Under the pieces are notes generated by a model. That model made no database searches and had not been told where the DNA came from. It worked only from the letters and a program-made list of their open reading frames with translations. A stretch of DNA of 43,066 nucleotides from Desulfobacterales bacterium HSG16. GTDB lineage: Bacteria > Desulfobacterota > Desulfobacteria > Desulfobacterales > HSG16. This document shows positions 26,675 to 34,446 of the stretch, one piece after another. The DNA is taken from the NCBI GenBank assembly GCA_030377965.1, contig JAUCGE010000016.1, positions 1 through 43,066 of the forward strand. The letters are read 5' to 3'. Both the position numbers and the translations under genes were made by a program. Numbering within the stretch: the stretch's first letter is position 1; the number at the start of each line of letters is the position of its first letter.

Positions 26675-28252
26675 ATGGAAGATTTGATGACAATAAAAGA
26701 TGCAAGTATTTGGGCATCAAAATATATAGGTAAGAATGTTACACCCTCAAATATATCATATTTAATTCAATACGGAAGGATTCCTAAAAATGGAAGTAAC
26801 GGAAACGCTTTTGTTAACAGGCATGATTTAGAAAAATATTACCAATCGCATCATGAGACAAAAGAAAGCAGATGGAAAGAACAGCTAGGAAATGATTTGA
26901 ATTGGAATCTTTCCTTTTCTGAATACAAAGAATCTGAAACAACAAAACATGTTCACAGACTGCATTCATATAAAGGTAAATTTATTCCGCAGTTGGTTGA
27001 ATATTTTTTAGACCAGAATACTGATAAGTTTAAAAATAAATCATTTTTTAAGGCAGGTGATATAATTTTAGACCCTTTTTGCGGCAGCGGAACAACACTT
27101 GTTCAGGCAAGTGAATTAAAATTACATTCGGTTGGACTTGATGTTTCTGCATTTAATGCTTTTATAAGTAATGTTAAAATTGGAAAATATGACATCAATG
27201 ATATCGAAAAAACAGCTAATATAATCACACAAAGCCTTAAGAAATTTCAAAAAGAAAAAGAAAATGTGAGTTTTGAAAATAAATTATTAGATGAGCTAAA
27301 AGTATTTAATGGCAAATTCTTTCCATCACCTGACTTTAAGTATAAAGTCAGACAAAAGGAAATAAATGAAAAACTATACGGAAAACAAAAATCAGATGAA
27401 TTTTTGAATATTTACTATAACCTTATAGGTAGTTACAAAATTTCATTGAAGCAAAAAAAAAATGATTCATTTCTGGATAAATGGTTTCTGCAAGTTGTCA
27501 GAGATGAAATTGATTTTGTCTTTAACCATATAAAATCCATAAAAAACACAGAAACAAAAAAAATCCTTGCCTTGGTATTGAGTCGTACTGTCCGTTCTTG
27601 CCGTGCAACTACTCATGCTGATTTAGCAACATTAAAAGAGCCGATTTCCTCAACCTATTATTGCAAAAAACATGGCAAAATATGTAAACCTCTGTTTTCA
27701 ATATTAAGTTGGTGGCAAAGATATACTGTAGATACGATTAAACGGATTATTCAATTTGATAAACTTAGGACTGATACTTTCCAAAAGTGCCTGGTCGGAG
27801 ACAGCAGAACTATTGATATTGTCCATAAATTAGATAAAAAAAATCCTGAATTCAGTGAATTGATAAAAAATAACAAAATTGCCGGCATCTTTTCAAGTCC
27901 GCCATATGTCGGTTTAATAAATTATCATGAACAACATGCCTATGCTTATGATTTATTCGGCTTTGAAAGAAGAGACGAGCTTGAGATAGGCCCTTTATAT
28001 AAAGGTCAGGGATTAGAAGCTCGAAAATCTTATATCAAAGGAATTTCTGATGTCTTGAATAATTGTAAACAATTTTTGAAACAAAATTATGATGTATTTT
28101 TGGTAGCCAATGATAAACATGGTCTATATCCTCGAATTGCTGAACTCACAAATATGCAAATTGTAAATGAGTATAAAAGACCTGTATTAAACCGGGTTGA
28201 AAAAACCAGAGCAGCATATGCAGAAATAATTTTTCATTTGAAGGAGAAATAG
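26675..28252 (+). CDS. Type II DNA methyltransferase (N4-cytosine type predicted)
   Basis: The 525-residue protein has the AdoMet-binding motif DPFCGSGTT near 133 and the catalytic motif SSPPY near 406. A Ser-Pro-Pro-Tyr motif is usual for exocyclic amino methyltransferases of the N4-cytosine type. The N-terminal 55 residues (MTIKDASIWASKYIGKNV, then VNRHDLEKYYQ) look like a small winged-helix domain that could aid DNA recognition or autoregulation. The long insert between the motifs (about 170-390) probably holds the target-recognition part. It is strongly AT-rich compared with its neighbours, suggesting transfer. The endonuclease gene follows after two bases. Its frame is intact, so methylation may persist without the endonuclease. 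Confidence 0.85.
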   Translation: MEDLMTIKDASIWASKYIGKNVTPSNISYLIQYGRIPKNGSNGNAFVNRHDLEKYYQSHHETKESRWKEQLGNDLNWNLSFSEYKESETTKHVHRLHSYKGKFIPQLVEYFLDQNTDKFKNKSFFKAGDIILDPFCGSGTTLVQASELKLHSVGLDVSAFNAFISNVKIGKYDINDIEKTANIITQSLKKFQKEKENVSFENKLLDELKVFNGKFFPSPDFKYKVRQKEINEKLYGKQKSDEFLNIYYNLIGSYKISLKQKKNDSFLDKWFLQVVRDEIDFVFNHIKSIKNTETKKILALVLSRTVRSCRATTHADLATLKEPISSTYYCKKHGKICKPLFSILSWWQRYTVDTIKRIIQFDKLRTDTFQKCLVGDSRTIDIVHKLDKKNPEFSELIKNNKIAGIFSSPPYVGLINYHEQHAYAYDLFGFERRDELEIGPLYKGQGLEARKSYIKGISDVLNNCKQFLKQNYDVFLVANDKHGLYPRIAELTNMQIVNEYKRPVLNRVEKTRAAYAEIIFHLKEK

Positions 28253-28254
28253 GA

Positions 28255-28821
28255 ATGACATTATCTAAAGAACAAATAAAATTAGTAGAAAATACTATTA
28301 AAAATAGTTTAAGAAATAAATTTAGCACTTACAATCCAGAACCAGCGATAATGCCCTTTCATACAAGATTACTTGGTAAAGACAGACTTGCTCTTTATTC
28401 ATTTATACATTCTCTGAATACAAATTTTGGTACAACAATTTTTGAACCTGTTGCCGTATCGTTGGCTTCAAGCAGATTTAAGGTGGCAAAACTTCAAATG
28501 AAATCTGGCACACAAATTAGTACTGACGCACAATTTGAAATTCAGAAAATTATGGATGGATTGACCGCGGCCAACAAACAACCTGATAAGCAAAAAGAAG
28601 TTGAAATAATCAGGCGAGTTTGCCAAACAGGAGCAATGAGAACAGTTAAACCTACAAAGGTAGATGTCTATCTTGAAAGTAAAGACGGTGAAATATACCT
28701 TTTTGATATAAAAACCGCCAAACCAAATAAAGGTGGTTTTAAAGAATTTAAGCGAACGCTTTTGGAATGGGCAGCAACCATTTTATATGAAAATCCAAAA
28801 GCAAAAATTAATACACTATAG
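28255..28821 (+). pseudogene. TdeIII-type restriction endonuclease, 5' fragment
   Basis: The 188-codon fragment starts two bases after the methyltransferase stop, with AAGGAG upstream. Visible features are MPFHTRLLGKDRLALYSFIH and a nuclease-like core, KVDVYLESKDGEIYLFDIKT, consistent with a PD-(D/E)xK site. The wording fits the TdeIII/MjaII family, whose named members recognise GGNCC. The frame ends inside the left end of an IS630-type element. The last native codon is CTA at 28816-28818 and TAG at 28819-28821 belongs to the element. The missing C-terminal 71 residues lie beyond the element. Confidence 0.8.
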
Positions 28822-30346
28822 GTCATACCGTAAATGTTGATACTTAAAAAAATACTTGACAGCTTTTTTTACACTCCGTCAAGATAATGATCCACACCCT
28901 TATTTTCTTCAAAAATTCCTACAGATGAAAGAAATATTTCATCAAGTTCTTCATCTTCTTTCCAGTATTTTTTTTCCTCCACTACAACTCCCGCAATAAT
29001 TTTTTTACATGTATCCGAAGTTACTGTTGCAAAAGCTTCAGGTAATCTATCTCGCAATCCCTTCATTGTAAAATCACAATTTTCAGCCATATAGTTTTTA
29101 ACAATAGCCCAGCAAATTTCGATTGGCTGAAGCTCAGGATGGTATGGTGGAGTACGTAATATTTTAACATCATGTTCAGCCGCAAGTTGATCTAAACAAA
29201 ATTGTGGCGCAGGAGCATGGCGGATGCAAAGCTCCAATAATTCCGCTTTAAGCATATCATCCCGCCATGGATAATTGTTTTGAGTAAGCCAATATCTTAA
29301 TTTTTCTTTGGTATAACTCTTATTGGGGTATGTTTTATTATCAAGGACATTGTGATAAGCTGCATTATCAAGGATTATTAACGATCTGTCCGGAATATTA
29401 TCCAATAATTGAGTGCAAAACCATCGAGAAAAATTTTCCCAATTCATTTGACCATGATAGTCACCAGTTCTCTTTTTGGCCTCGAATACCAATTGAGCGT
29501 TATCAACCCAACCATCATTCGTGATGGCATGAACAATTATCAAGCGAGGACCAACACCAGAAGGCTTGTTTACCCAAGGACCATCTTCTTTAGGATACCA
29601 AGTAGAACGTTTTGAGTGATTTTTATTGATGTAAGTTTCGTCCAAATAGACTTCTGGGCGTATTAAAGTTCCATCATGATTACGGTTTAATCGCTTTTCC
29701 CTGAGGTATCTCCGGCGTGCTAAAATTACATGTTCCTGCTCTTTTAAACTGTCACGCCTATGTCCTTCACCGTGTGTGATTCCCCAACGGTTTAACGCTC
29801 TCCAAAGCGTCATTTGGGGTATGACAATACCGTACTCTGAATCAAGAAATTTTCTAACACGTTCTATGCTTACATATTGTCCATCTAAGTTACATTTTCG
29901 TATGAATTGTCTCACATGTGTTTGAGGGGTATTTTTTATGATTTCACCAAGTGGTCGACCAGGACTTCGTGAAGTTCGTACAACAATTTTTTCATCGTTT
30001 TGGATATACCGAGCCATGATACGTTTAACCGTAGCGACACCAAGCCCAAGAGCTTCCGCAGTTCTGCCTGCAGGGCTTTTTGTCGATATAAATTTTCCAG
30101 ATTTTCGTTCCTTATCATGATGCTGCTTCAAACGAATAACTAACTCTTCGGTTTCTGCCGATAACCGTTTGCCTCTTATGGACACTTATTAATACTCCTT
30201 ATTGATGATGCTGTAAACGAATGTATTGCCATGCGATATATGTTTACCTTTTCGAAAGGCAACAAAAAACCTTCATTATAATTTTGGTTTTATTATATAC
30301 CTGTTTTTGGCACTTTGTCAAGTATCAACATTTACGGTATGACCTA
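28819..30346 (-). mobile_element. Complete IS630-type element inserted in the endonuclease gene
   Basis: The element is 1528 bp. A perfect 27-bp terminal inverted repeat is visible at 28819-28845 and 30320-30346 (outer bases TAGGTCATACCG). TA at 28817-28818 and 30347-30348 form the target duplication expected for IS630/Tc1-mariner elements. It carries one transposase gene. Removing the element and one TA rejoins the endonuclease frame exactly. Confidence 0.92.
28869..30185 (-). CDS. IS630-family DDE transposase
   Basis: The 438-residue protein has an N-terminal helix-turn-helix part (TAEALGLGVATVKRIMARY) and a second DNA-binding segment (YGIVIPQMTLWRALNRWGI). The DDE domain has its first Asp in VYLDETYINK, the second in LIILDNAAYHN, and the Glu in HPELQPIEICWAIVKN. 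It starts with GTG, preceded by AAGGAG nine bases upstream. The frame has no lesion, and with intact ends the element could still be mobile. Confidence 0.93.
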   Translation of the reverse strand: MSIRGKRLSAETEELVIRLKQHHDKERKSGKFISTKSPAGRTAEALGLGVATVKRIMARYIQNDEKIVVRTSRSPGRPLGEIIKNTPQTHVRQFIRKCNLDGQYVSIERVRKFLDSEYGIVIPQMTLWRALNRWGITHGEGHRRDSLKEQEHVILARRRYLREKRLNRNHDGTLIRPEVYLDETYINKNHSKRSTWYPKEDGPWVNKPSGVGPRLIIVHAITNDGWVDNAQLVFEAKKRTGDYHGQMNWENFSRWFCTQLLDNIPDRSLIILDNAAYHNVLDNKTYPNKSYTKEKLRYWLTQNNYPWRDDMLKAELLELCIRHAPAPQFCLDQLAAEHDVKILRTPPYHPELQPIEICWAIVKNYMAENCDFTMKGLRDRLPEAFATVTSDTCKKIIAGVVVEEKKYWKEDEELDEIFLSSVGIFEENKGVDHYLDGV

Positions 30347-30348
30347 TA

Positions 30349-30564
30349 ATTGCAATACCATACAATCCTTACGACCCAAAACCATATAGTCGCTGGACAA
30401 TGGCTGGAATGCTTGATTTAGATAATGAATTAAAAGTTGCTGAAGAGTTTTGGGATTTTCTTGGTGGTAAAGGTGCATATGATGATTTACTAGGTTGTTT
30501 CGAACGTATAGGAATTGAACTCCGAAGTGAAATTGATGAATATTTTGAAAGATTTAATAAATAA
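30349..30564 (+). pseudogene. TdeIII-type restriction endonuclease, 3' fragment
   Basis: Beyond the element the frame continues IAIPYNPYDPKPYSRW, with LKVAEEFWDFLGGKG and a final EIDEYFERFNK before TAA at 30562-30564. These 71 codons follow the 188 codons of the 5' fragment without a frame change when the element and one TA are removed, giving 259 residues. The fragment has no start of its own. Confidence 0.82.
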
Positions 30565-30837
30565 GAAGTGAAGAGTGTACAATAACACATTTAAAACACG
30601 TAACAGCTCCCTGCTAAACACCTGACCATATATCTTTTAACTTTTTCCGATAGATTGTCTGAATCAGAATTTTCTTTAATCCTGTCCATTCTTTAATCCT
30701 GCAAATTCTGATTCAGAAATTTTTAACAGTATATTTTTAACTTTTTTCCGATGAGCCAGCTTCTTGACAAGAATCTATTGGGTAGATACTAGTATCTTTC
30801 CTATAAAGAATCTCATTGTCTGACAATTTTTTTGCTT
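30565..30837. other. Gap holding the dispersed repeat, no gene
   Basis: No coding sequence is seen. Most of the stretch from about 30640 to 30785 is repeat material. Besides the copy at 30679-30785, a second short copy of TTTTAACTTTTTCCGAT lies near 30648-30664, so the repeat is internally rearranged. Confidence 0.5.
30679..30785 (-). repeat. Dispersed repeat, right copy (inverted)
   Basis: This is the reverse complement of the segment at 386-523, shorter by about 32 bases near its TATTGGGTAG end. Inside it TTTAATCCTG units recur, and TCTGAATCAGAA and TTCTGATTCAGAA form near-palindromes. The two copies face each other about 30 kb apart. Confidence 0.85.
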
Positions 30838-31791
30838 TCAGTCCAATTCCACAATCGTTTTTGGCTTTTCAGCGGTATTGAACAGATCAAGGGCTGCCAG
30901 GAGAACTTCCCGCTGGCGCTTGTGATCTCCCGGATATCCTAATGGACGTCCCATCATATGGGGTGTCAACAGAACACGGGGAAGGCTCATAATTTCCATG
31001 CGTCTGCGAAATGAAGCGACTGCAATGACTACTGTGGGGATACCTGATTCCTCCAGAAGTCTGGCTACATGTCCCACGGACATGTGGCATACCGGTCAGA
31101 CCGGAACAAGCAGGGCTACATCGGTCGATTGCTCTTTTAATAGATTTGCCCATTCCGGGCCGGCTTTTTTCAAAAGATACTTCTGAGAACAGGCCCCTGT
31201 AAAAGAGTAGGCATTTTCTGTTAGCTGCCCGATGATTCCTTCCTGTTCAAGTTCCCTAAGACGGCGGATTGGTAAGGCGACATCCGGATCTGCCTGTACA
31301 CCTTTGATATCATAGCCGCCGTGACGAACCCGGAGATTTTCCACAGGAATATCTTTAGGGATGGCAGAAAGCGCTGGCTTTTCCTTGATAAACTCCATAA
31401 TTCGGCTGACAGCTTCCTCCTGGCTCATATTTTTCACTCCAAAAGGTTCTGGATCTTGACCTTCTATAAAATGTCCGGTGGAGGTCAGAAGGGATAAGCG
31501 GGATTCGGAGAGCGGTTTTTCCGGGCGGGTAAAAGGACCGTCTTCATATTCAAAGCCTTTCTGCTCACTGTGGGCTTTGGACTGCCACTCAAGAACATGG
31601 TCTTTCATCTGGCTGAAATCGCCGCTGTCAAATCCTGCGGCAATTTTTTGAAGCAGGATCTGAAAAAAATCCCCCCCATCTTTGTCTGAAAACTCTTTGA
31701 TATGTTTAAAGTTAGGATCATGCCTTGCACCATAGAAAAATGACTTTCTGAATTCTTCAAATGTCTCTTTTCCGCTTGTATCTTCTGTCAT
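30838..31791 (-). CDS. GrdB-like selenoprotein B family protein with in-frame UGA
   Basis: The gene reads through a TGA at 31098-31096 in one continuous frame. It has 317 codons from ATG 31791, preceded by AAGGAG seven bases upstream. Around the TGA the protein is LVPV-U-PVCHMSVGHVARLLEESG, a redox U-x-x-C motif at about residue 232. Homologs of the glycine/betaine/sarcosine/proline reductase selenoprotein B family have Cys or Sec here and continue into the same HxxVG helix. The region after the TGA stays coding, with FRRRMEIMSLPRVLLTPHMMGRPLG. A strong stem-loop lies directly downstream of the TGA. The substrate is unknown and there are no Grd/Prd partner genes nearby. Confidence 0.85.
31067..31085 (-). 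promoter_or_regulatory. SECIS-like hairpin just after the in-frame UGA
   Basis: On the mRNA the stem ACAUGUCC pairs perfectly with GGACAUGU across the three-base loop GUG. The stem begins ten bases after the UGA, so the loop sits about 19-21 bases downstream, near where bacterial SECIS loops bind SelB. The hairpin overlaps the codons for HMSVGHV. Confidence 0.75.
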
Positions 31792-31797
31792 CATCAA

Positions 31798-32021
31798 TCT
31801 CCTTTTTTTATAGAAAGGTTTTAAGTGTCAACATTGCGCCGAAAAATGAAGAGTACCGAATCTTATAAACTCGGGAAATATTCATCGACTACGCATGCCA
31901 CCTTTTTTAACCACGCCCTGCGCTGATCGCGATAGCATGATTGAAACTATTTTCGTTAGGATGTGTAAGATAGCAAGAATTTTCATGATAAGTACACCAT
32001 AGAAATAGCTTAAAACGGTTT
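31798..32021. other. Spacer between the selenoprotein gene and the lipoprotein gene
   Basis: No gene is seen in these 224 bases. They carry the ribosome site of the selenoprotein gene (AAGGAG) and presumably its promoter. I could not single out -35/-10 elements. Confidence 0.4.
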
Positions 32022-32528
32022 CTAAAGATGGTTTTCAATTCGCATACGAATTCTTTTTATTATGATATTTGCAACCTGATTAGACTTTTCTGGCCTTGAT
32101 GCTGATGTAACAGCGTCAACCCCGGCTTTTTCGGGCAGCCAGTTTTCATCATCCGCAGTGGAAAAAAGAATCACTCTATATTTTTGATTTTCTTTGGTTT
32201 TTTTAATAAAGTCAGCAGCAGCAGCACTCATTCGCCATGCCACACAAGTATTTATTATGACTATGGCCTGAAAGTTTTCAGCAGATTCCTTCTTCAGCTT
32301 TTGAATGTCGATAACTTTGATATAAACAGGCTCTTTCTCAAAACCATTTACGATCTTAGTTAAAATATTTTCTTTAAACTCGCTGGCCTGAGCGGCGATA
32401 AGAACACGCGCGGTTGCGCTGATATTACCGGTTTCGAAGGGTTGAATAGATTTGAAAAACATGCAGCTATTTAGAAAGACAAGGCTGGCAATTCCTGCAA
32501 CAATTTTTAAGATAAGGTTTCTTTTCAT
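32022..32528 (-). CDS. Putative lipoprotein with a flavodoxin-like fold
   Basis: ATG at 32528 is preferred because AAAGG precedes it and the product then begins with a standard lipoprotein signal (MKRNLILKIVAGIASLVFLNSC). The mature part of about 147 residues resembles an alternating beta/alpha fold: RVLIAAQASEFKENIL, VYIKVIDIQKL, FQAIVIINTCVAWRM, YRVILFSTADDENW. The pattern recalls flavodoxin-like proteins, but no flavin-binding loop is certain. It lies downstream of dut on the same strand. Function is unknown. Confidence 0.65.
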   Translation of the reverse strand: MKRNLILKIVAGIASLVFLNSCMFFKSIQPFETGNISATARVLIAAQASEFKENILTKIVNGFEKEPVYIKVIDIQKLKKESAENFQAIVIINTCVAWRMSAAAADFIKKTKENQKYRVILFSTADDENWLPEKAGVDAVTSASRPEKSNQVANIIIKRIRMRIENHL

Positions 32529-32645
32529 AAAATAGCCTTTCTTGTAATTTGAACTGCCTGATTTCATGGACAGCCTGTTATATTTCCAGTTTCTGTAAAA
32601 TCATATGAACTGATAAATGATTCATGTGACAATTCAGCTGAAAAT

Positions 32646-33125
32646 TTATATTCCCGTATGTCCGAAACCTCCTTCGTTTCTTTCAGTCGAATCGAGCTTA
32701 TCGACAAGTTGGAATTGAATTCGGCAAACCGATTGAATGACCATCTGGGCGATCCTGCTTTTTCTTTGAACTATAAACTCTTTTTCTCCGAAATTTATCA
32801 GGGGAATCATTACTTCTCCCCTGTAATCAGCGTCGATTGTTCCTGGTGAGTTGATCAGGCCGATGCCACATTTTACGGCCAGGCCGCTCCTGGGACGAAT
32901 CTGGGCCTCAAATCCGGGGGAGAGAGCTATTGCAAAGCCTGTGGGAATCAGGCAGACTTTTCCGGGATCTACGCTGACTGGTTGATTGACAGCAGCATGA
33001 AGATCCATTCCAGAAGAATGGGCAGTCATGTAGCAGGGAAGAGGAATATCCGCATCCGTATCCGGTCTGATACGGGATATCAGAATGGTTGGAGACTCGG
33101 ACTGGATGCGGTAGTCATTGTTCAT
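32646..33125 (-). CDS. dut: Deoxyuridine 5'-triphosphate nucleotidohydrolase
   Basis: The 159-residue protein carries the five dUTPase motifs: SSGMDLHA, IRPRSGLA, GTIDADYRGEV with the catalytic Asp, RIAQMVI, and ERNEGGFGHTG. It hydrolyses dUTP to dUMP, limiting uracil in DNA. It follows the M16 peptidase gene after 47 bases on the same strand. Confidence 0.97.
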   Translation of the reverse strand: MNNDYRIQSESPTILISRIRPDTDADIPLPCYMTAHSSGMDLHAAVNQPVSVDPGKVCLIPTGFAIALSPGFEAQIRPRSGLAVKCGIGLINSPGTIDADYRGEVMIPLINFGEKEFIVQRKSRIAQMVIQSVCRIQFQLVDKLDSTERNEGGFGHTGI

Positions 33126-33172
33126 TTAAAAATCGCTTCAATAGCTGCATAGCCTCTTTGTGAGCATTGGCT

Positions 33173-34441
33173 TTAGAAATCTGCCATCATATCATCAAAT
33201 GCATTTTTTTCTTTAACAGGCCCGAGCATGGTAAGGGTGGGTCTGTTTTCTTTGAAAAGATCACCAGCAAGATCAAGGATGTCTTCCCTTGTGGCCGCAT
33301 TGATTTTATTTACTATCTGTTCCAGCCTGTGCTGTTGATGAAAATGGATCTCATTCTGCGCCAGCCTGACCATCTGATTATCTACGCTTTCCGATGCCAG
33401 GTAGAGATTACCTGTAAGGTATTGCTTTGCATCATCAAGTTCGACTGAACTGATTTTTTCCGTTCTGATGCGGAGAATTTCTTTGATAATCAAGCTGACA
33501 GCTTCTTTAGCCTTATCAGGTGAAACCCCGGCATATGCGCCCCACATACCAGTATCCCCGTATGTTGCCATAAAAGAATAAACTGTATATGCAAGGCTTT
33601 TTTTCTCGCGAATTTCCTGAAACAGCCTTGAACTCATGTTCCCTCCGAATATTGTATTCAGAATGGAGAGTGCATAACGTCGAGGATCACCGACAGCCAG
33701 CCCTGTGGTTTCCAGGCTGATATGTACCTGTTCGATACTCTTGTCATGCAGCTCTACCAGAGAACAGCCTTTGGGAGTGACTCGTTCGGGGGTTGGATTT
33801 CCCGATTTTATGGATTCAAATGCAGGTCCTATCAAATCGACGAAGTTCTCATGATCCACGTTGCCGGCAATAGCAATAACGACTCTGTCCGGCTGATAAA
33901 AACGGTGGAAAAAATTCTTGATAATATTCGAATCGAATCGGACAACATTTTCCTGGGTTCCGAGAATTGACCGACCAAGGGAATTTTCTCCCCAGAAAGC
34001 TCTTTCCGACAGAACATGGATGTAATCTTCAGGAGAATCTTCCACCATATCGATCTCGTGAAAAATAACCGGCCTTTCCCGCTCCACCTCTTTGTCATCA
34101 AATACTGAATTCAAAAAGATATCGCTGAGAATATCAATCATGACAGGCATATGAGTATCAAGAACCCTCGCATGATAGCAGGTGGTTTCCATACCTGTAA
34201 AAGCGTTTGTATGGCCCCCGATCAGGTCAAATTCCTTTGCGATTTCAAAAGCGGTCCTTTTGTGGGTTCCCTTAAAAATCATGTGTTCAATAAAATGGGA
34301 AAGCCCGTTTTCAGAGGCCGCTTCATCCCTTGCACCTACATTTACCCAAACCCCCATAGAAACTGAGCGAAGGTGGGGCATCTTCACACTGAGAATGCGG
34401 ACCCCGTTTTTTAAAACCGTTTTATTAGCAGGAAATTCCAT
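33173..34441 (-). CDS. M16-family zinc metallopeptidase
   Basis: The 422-residue protein has the inverted zinc motif HFIEH at 49-53 and a later Glu-containing GMETTCYHA segment, as in mitochondrial-processing-peptidase-like proteases. EKKSLAYTVYSF in the C-terminal domain is the conserved substrate-binding region. Homologs commonly follow pnp in bacteria. Its own substrate is unknown. Only five bases separate it from the pnp stop. Confidence 0.94.
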   Translation of the reverse strand: MEFPANKTVLKNGVRILSVKMPHLRSVSMGVWVNVGARDEAASENGLSHFIEHMIFKGTHKRTAFEIAKEFDLIGGHTNAFTGMETTCYHARVLDTHMPVMIDILSDIFLNSVFDDKEVERERPVIFHEIDMVEDSPEDYIHVLSERAFWGENSLGRSILGTQENVVRFDSNIIKNFFHRFYQPDRVVIAIAGNVDHENFVDLIGPAFESIKSGNPTPERVTPKGCSLVELHDKSIEQVHISLETTGLAVGDPRRYALSILNTIFGGNMSSRLFQEIREKKSLAYTVYSFMATYGDTGMWGAYAGVSPDKAKEAVSLIIKEILRIRTEKISSVELDDAKQYLTGNLYLASESVDNQMVRLAQNEIHFHQQHRLEQIVNKINAATREDILDLAGDLFKENRPTLTMLGPVKEKNAFDDMMADF

Positions 34442-34446
34442 ATATT

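Noticed and set aside
31083-31096. Two separate genes, or a true stop, in the GrdB-like locus
   Set aside because: Frame, motif and downstream coding character are continuous across the TGA, and there is no ribosome site before the second part. Readthrough as selenocysteine is the better reading.
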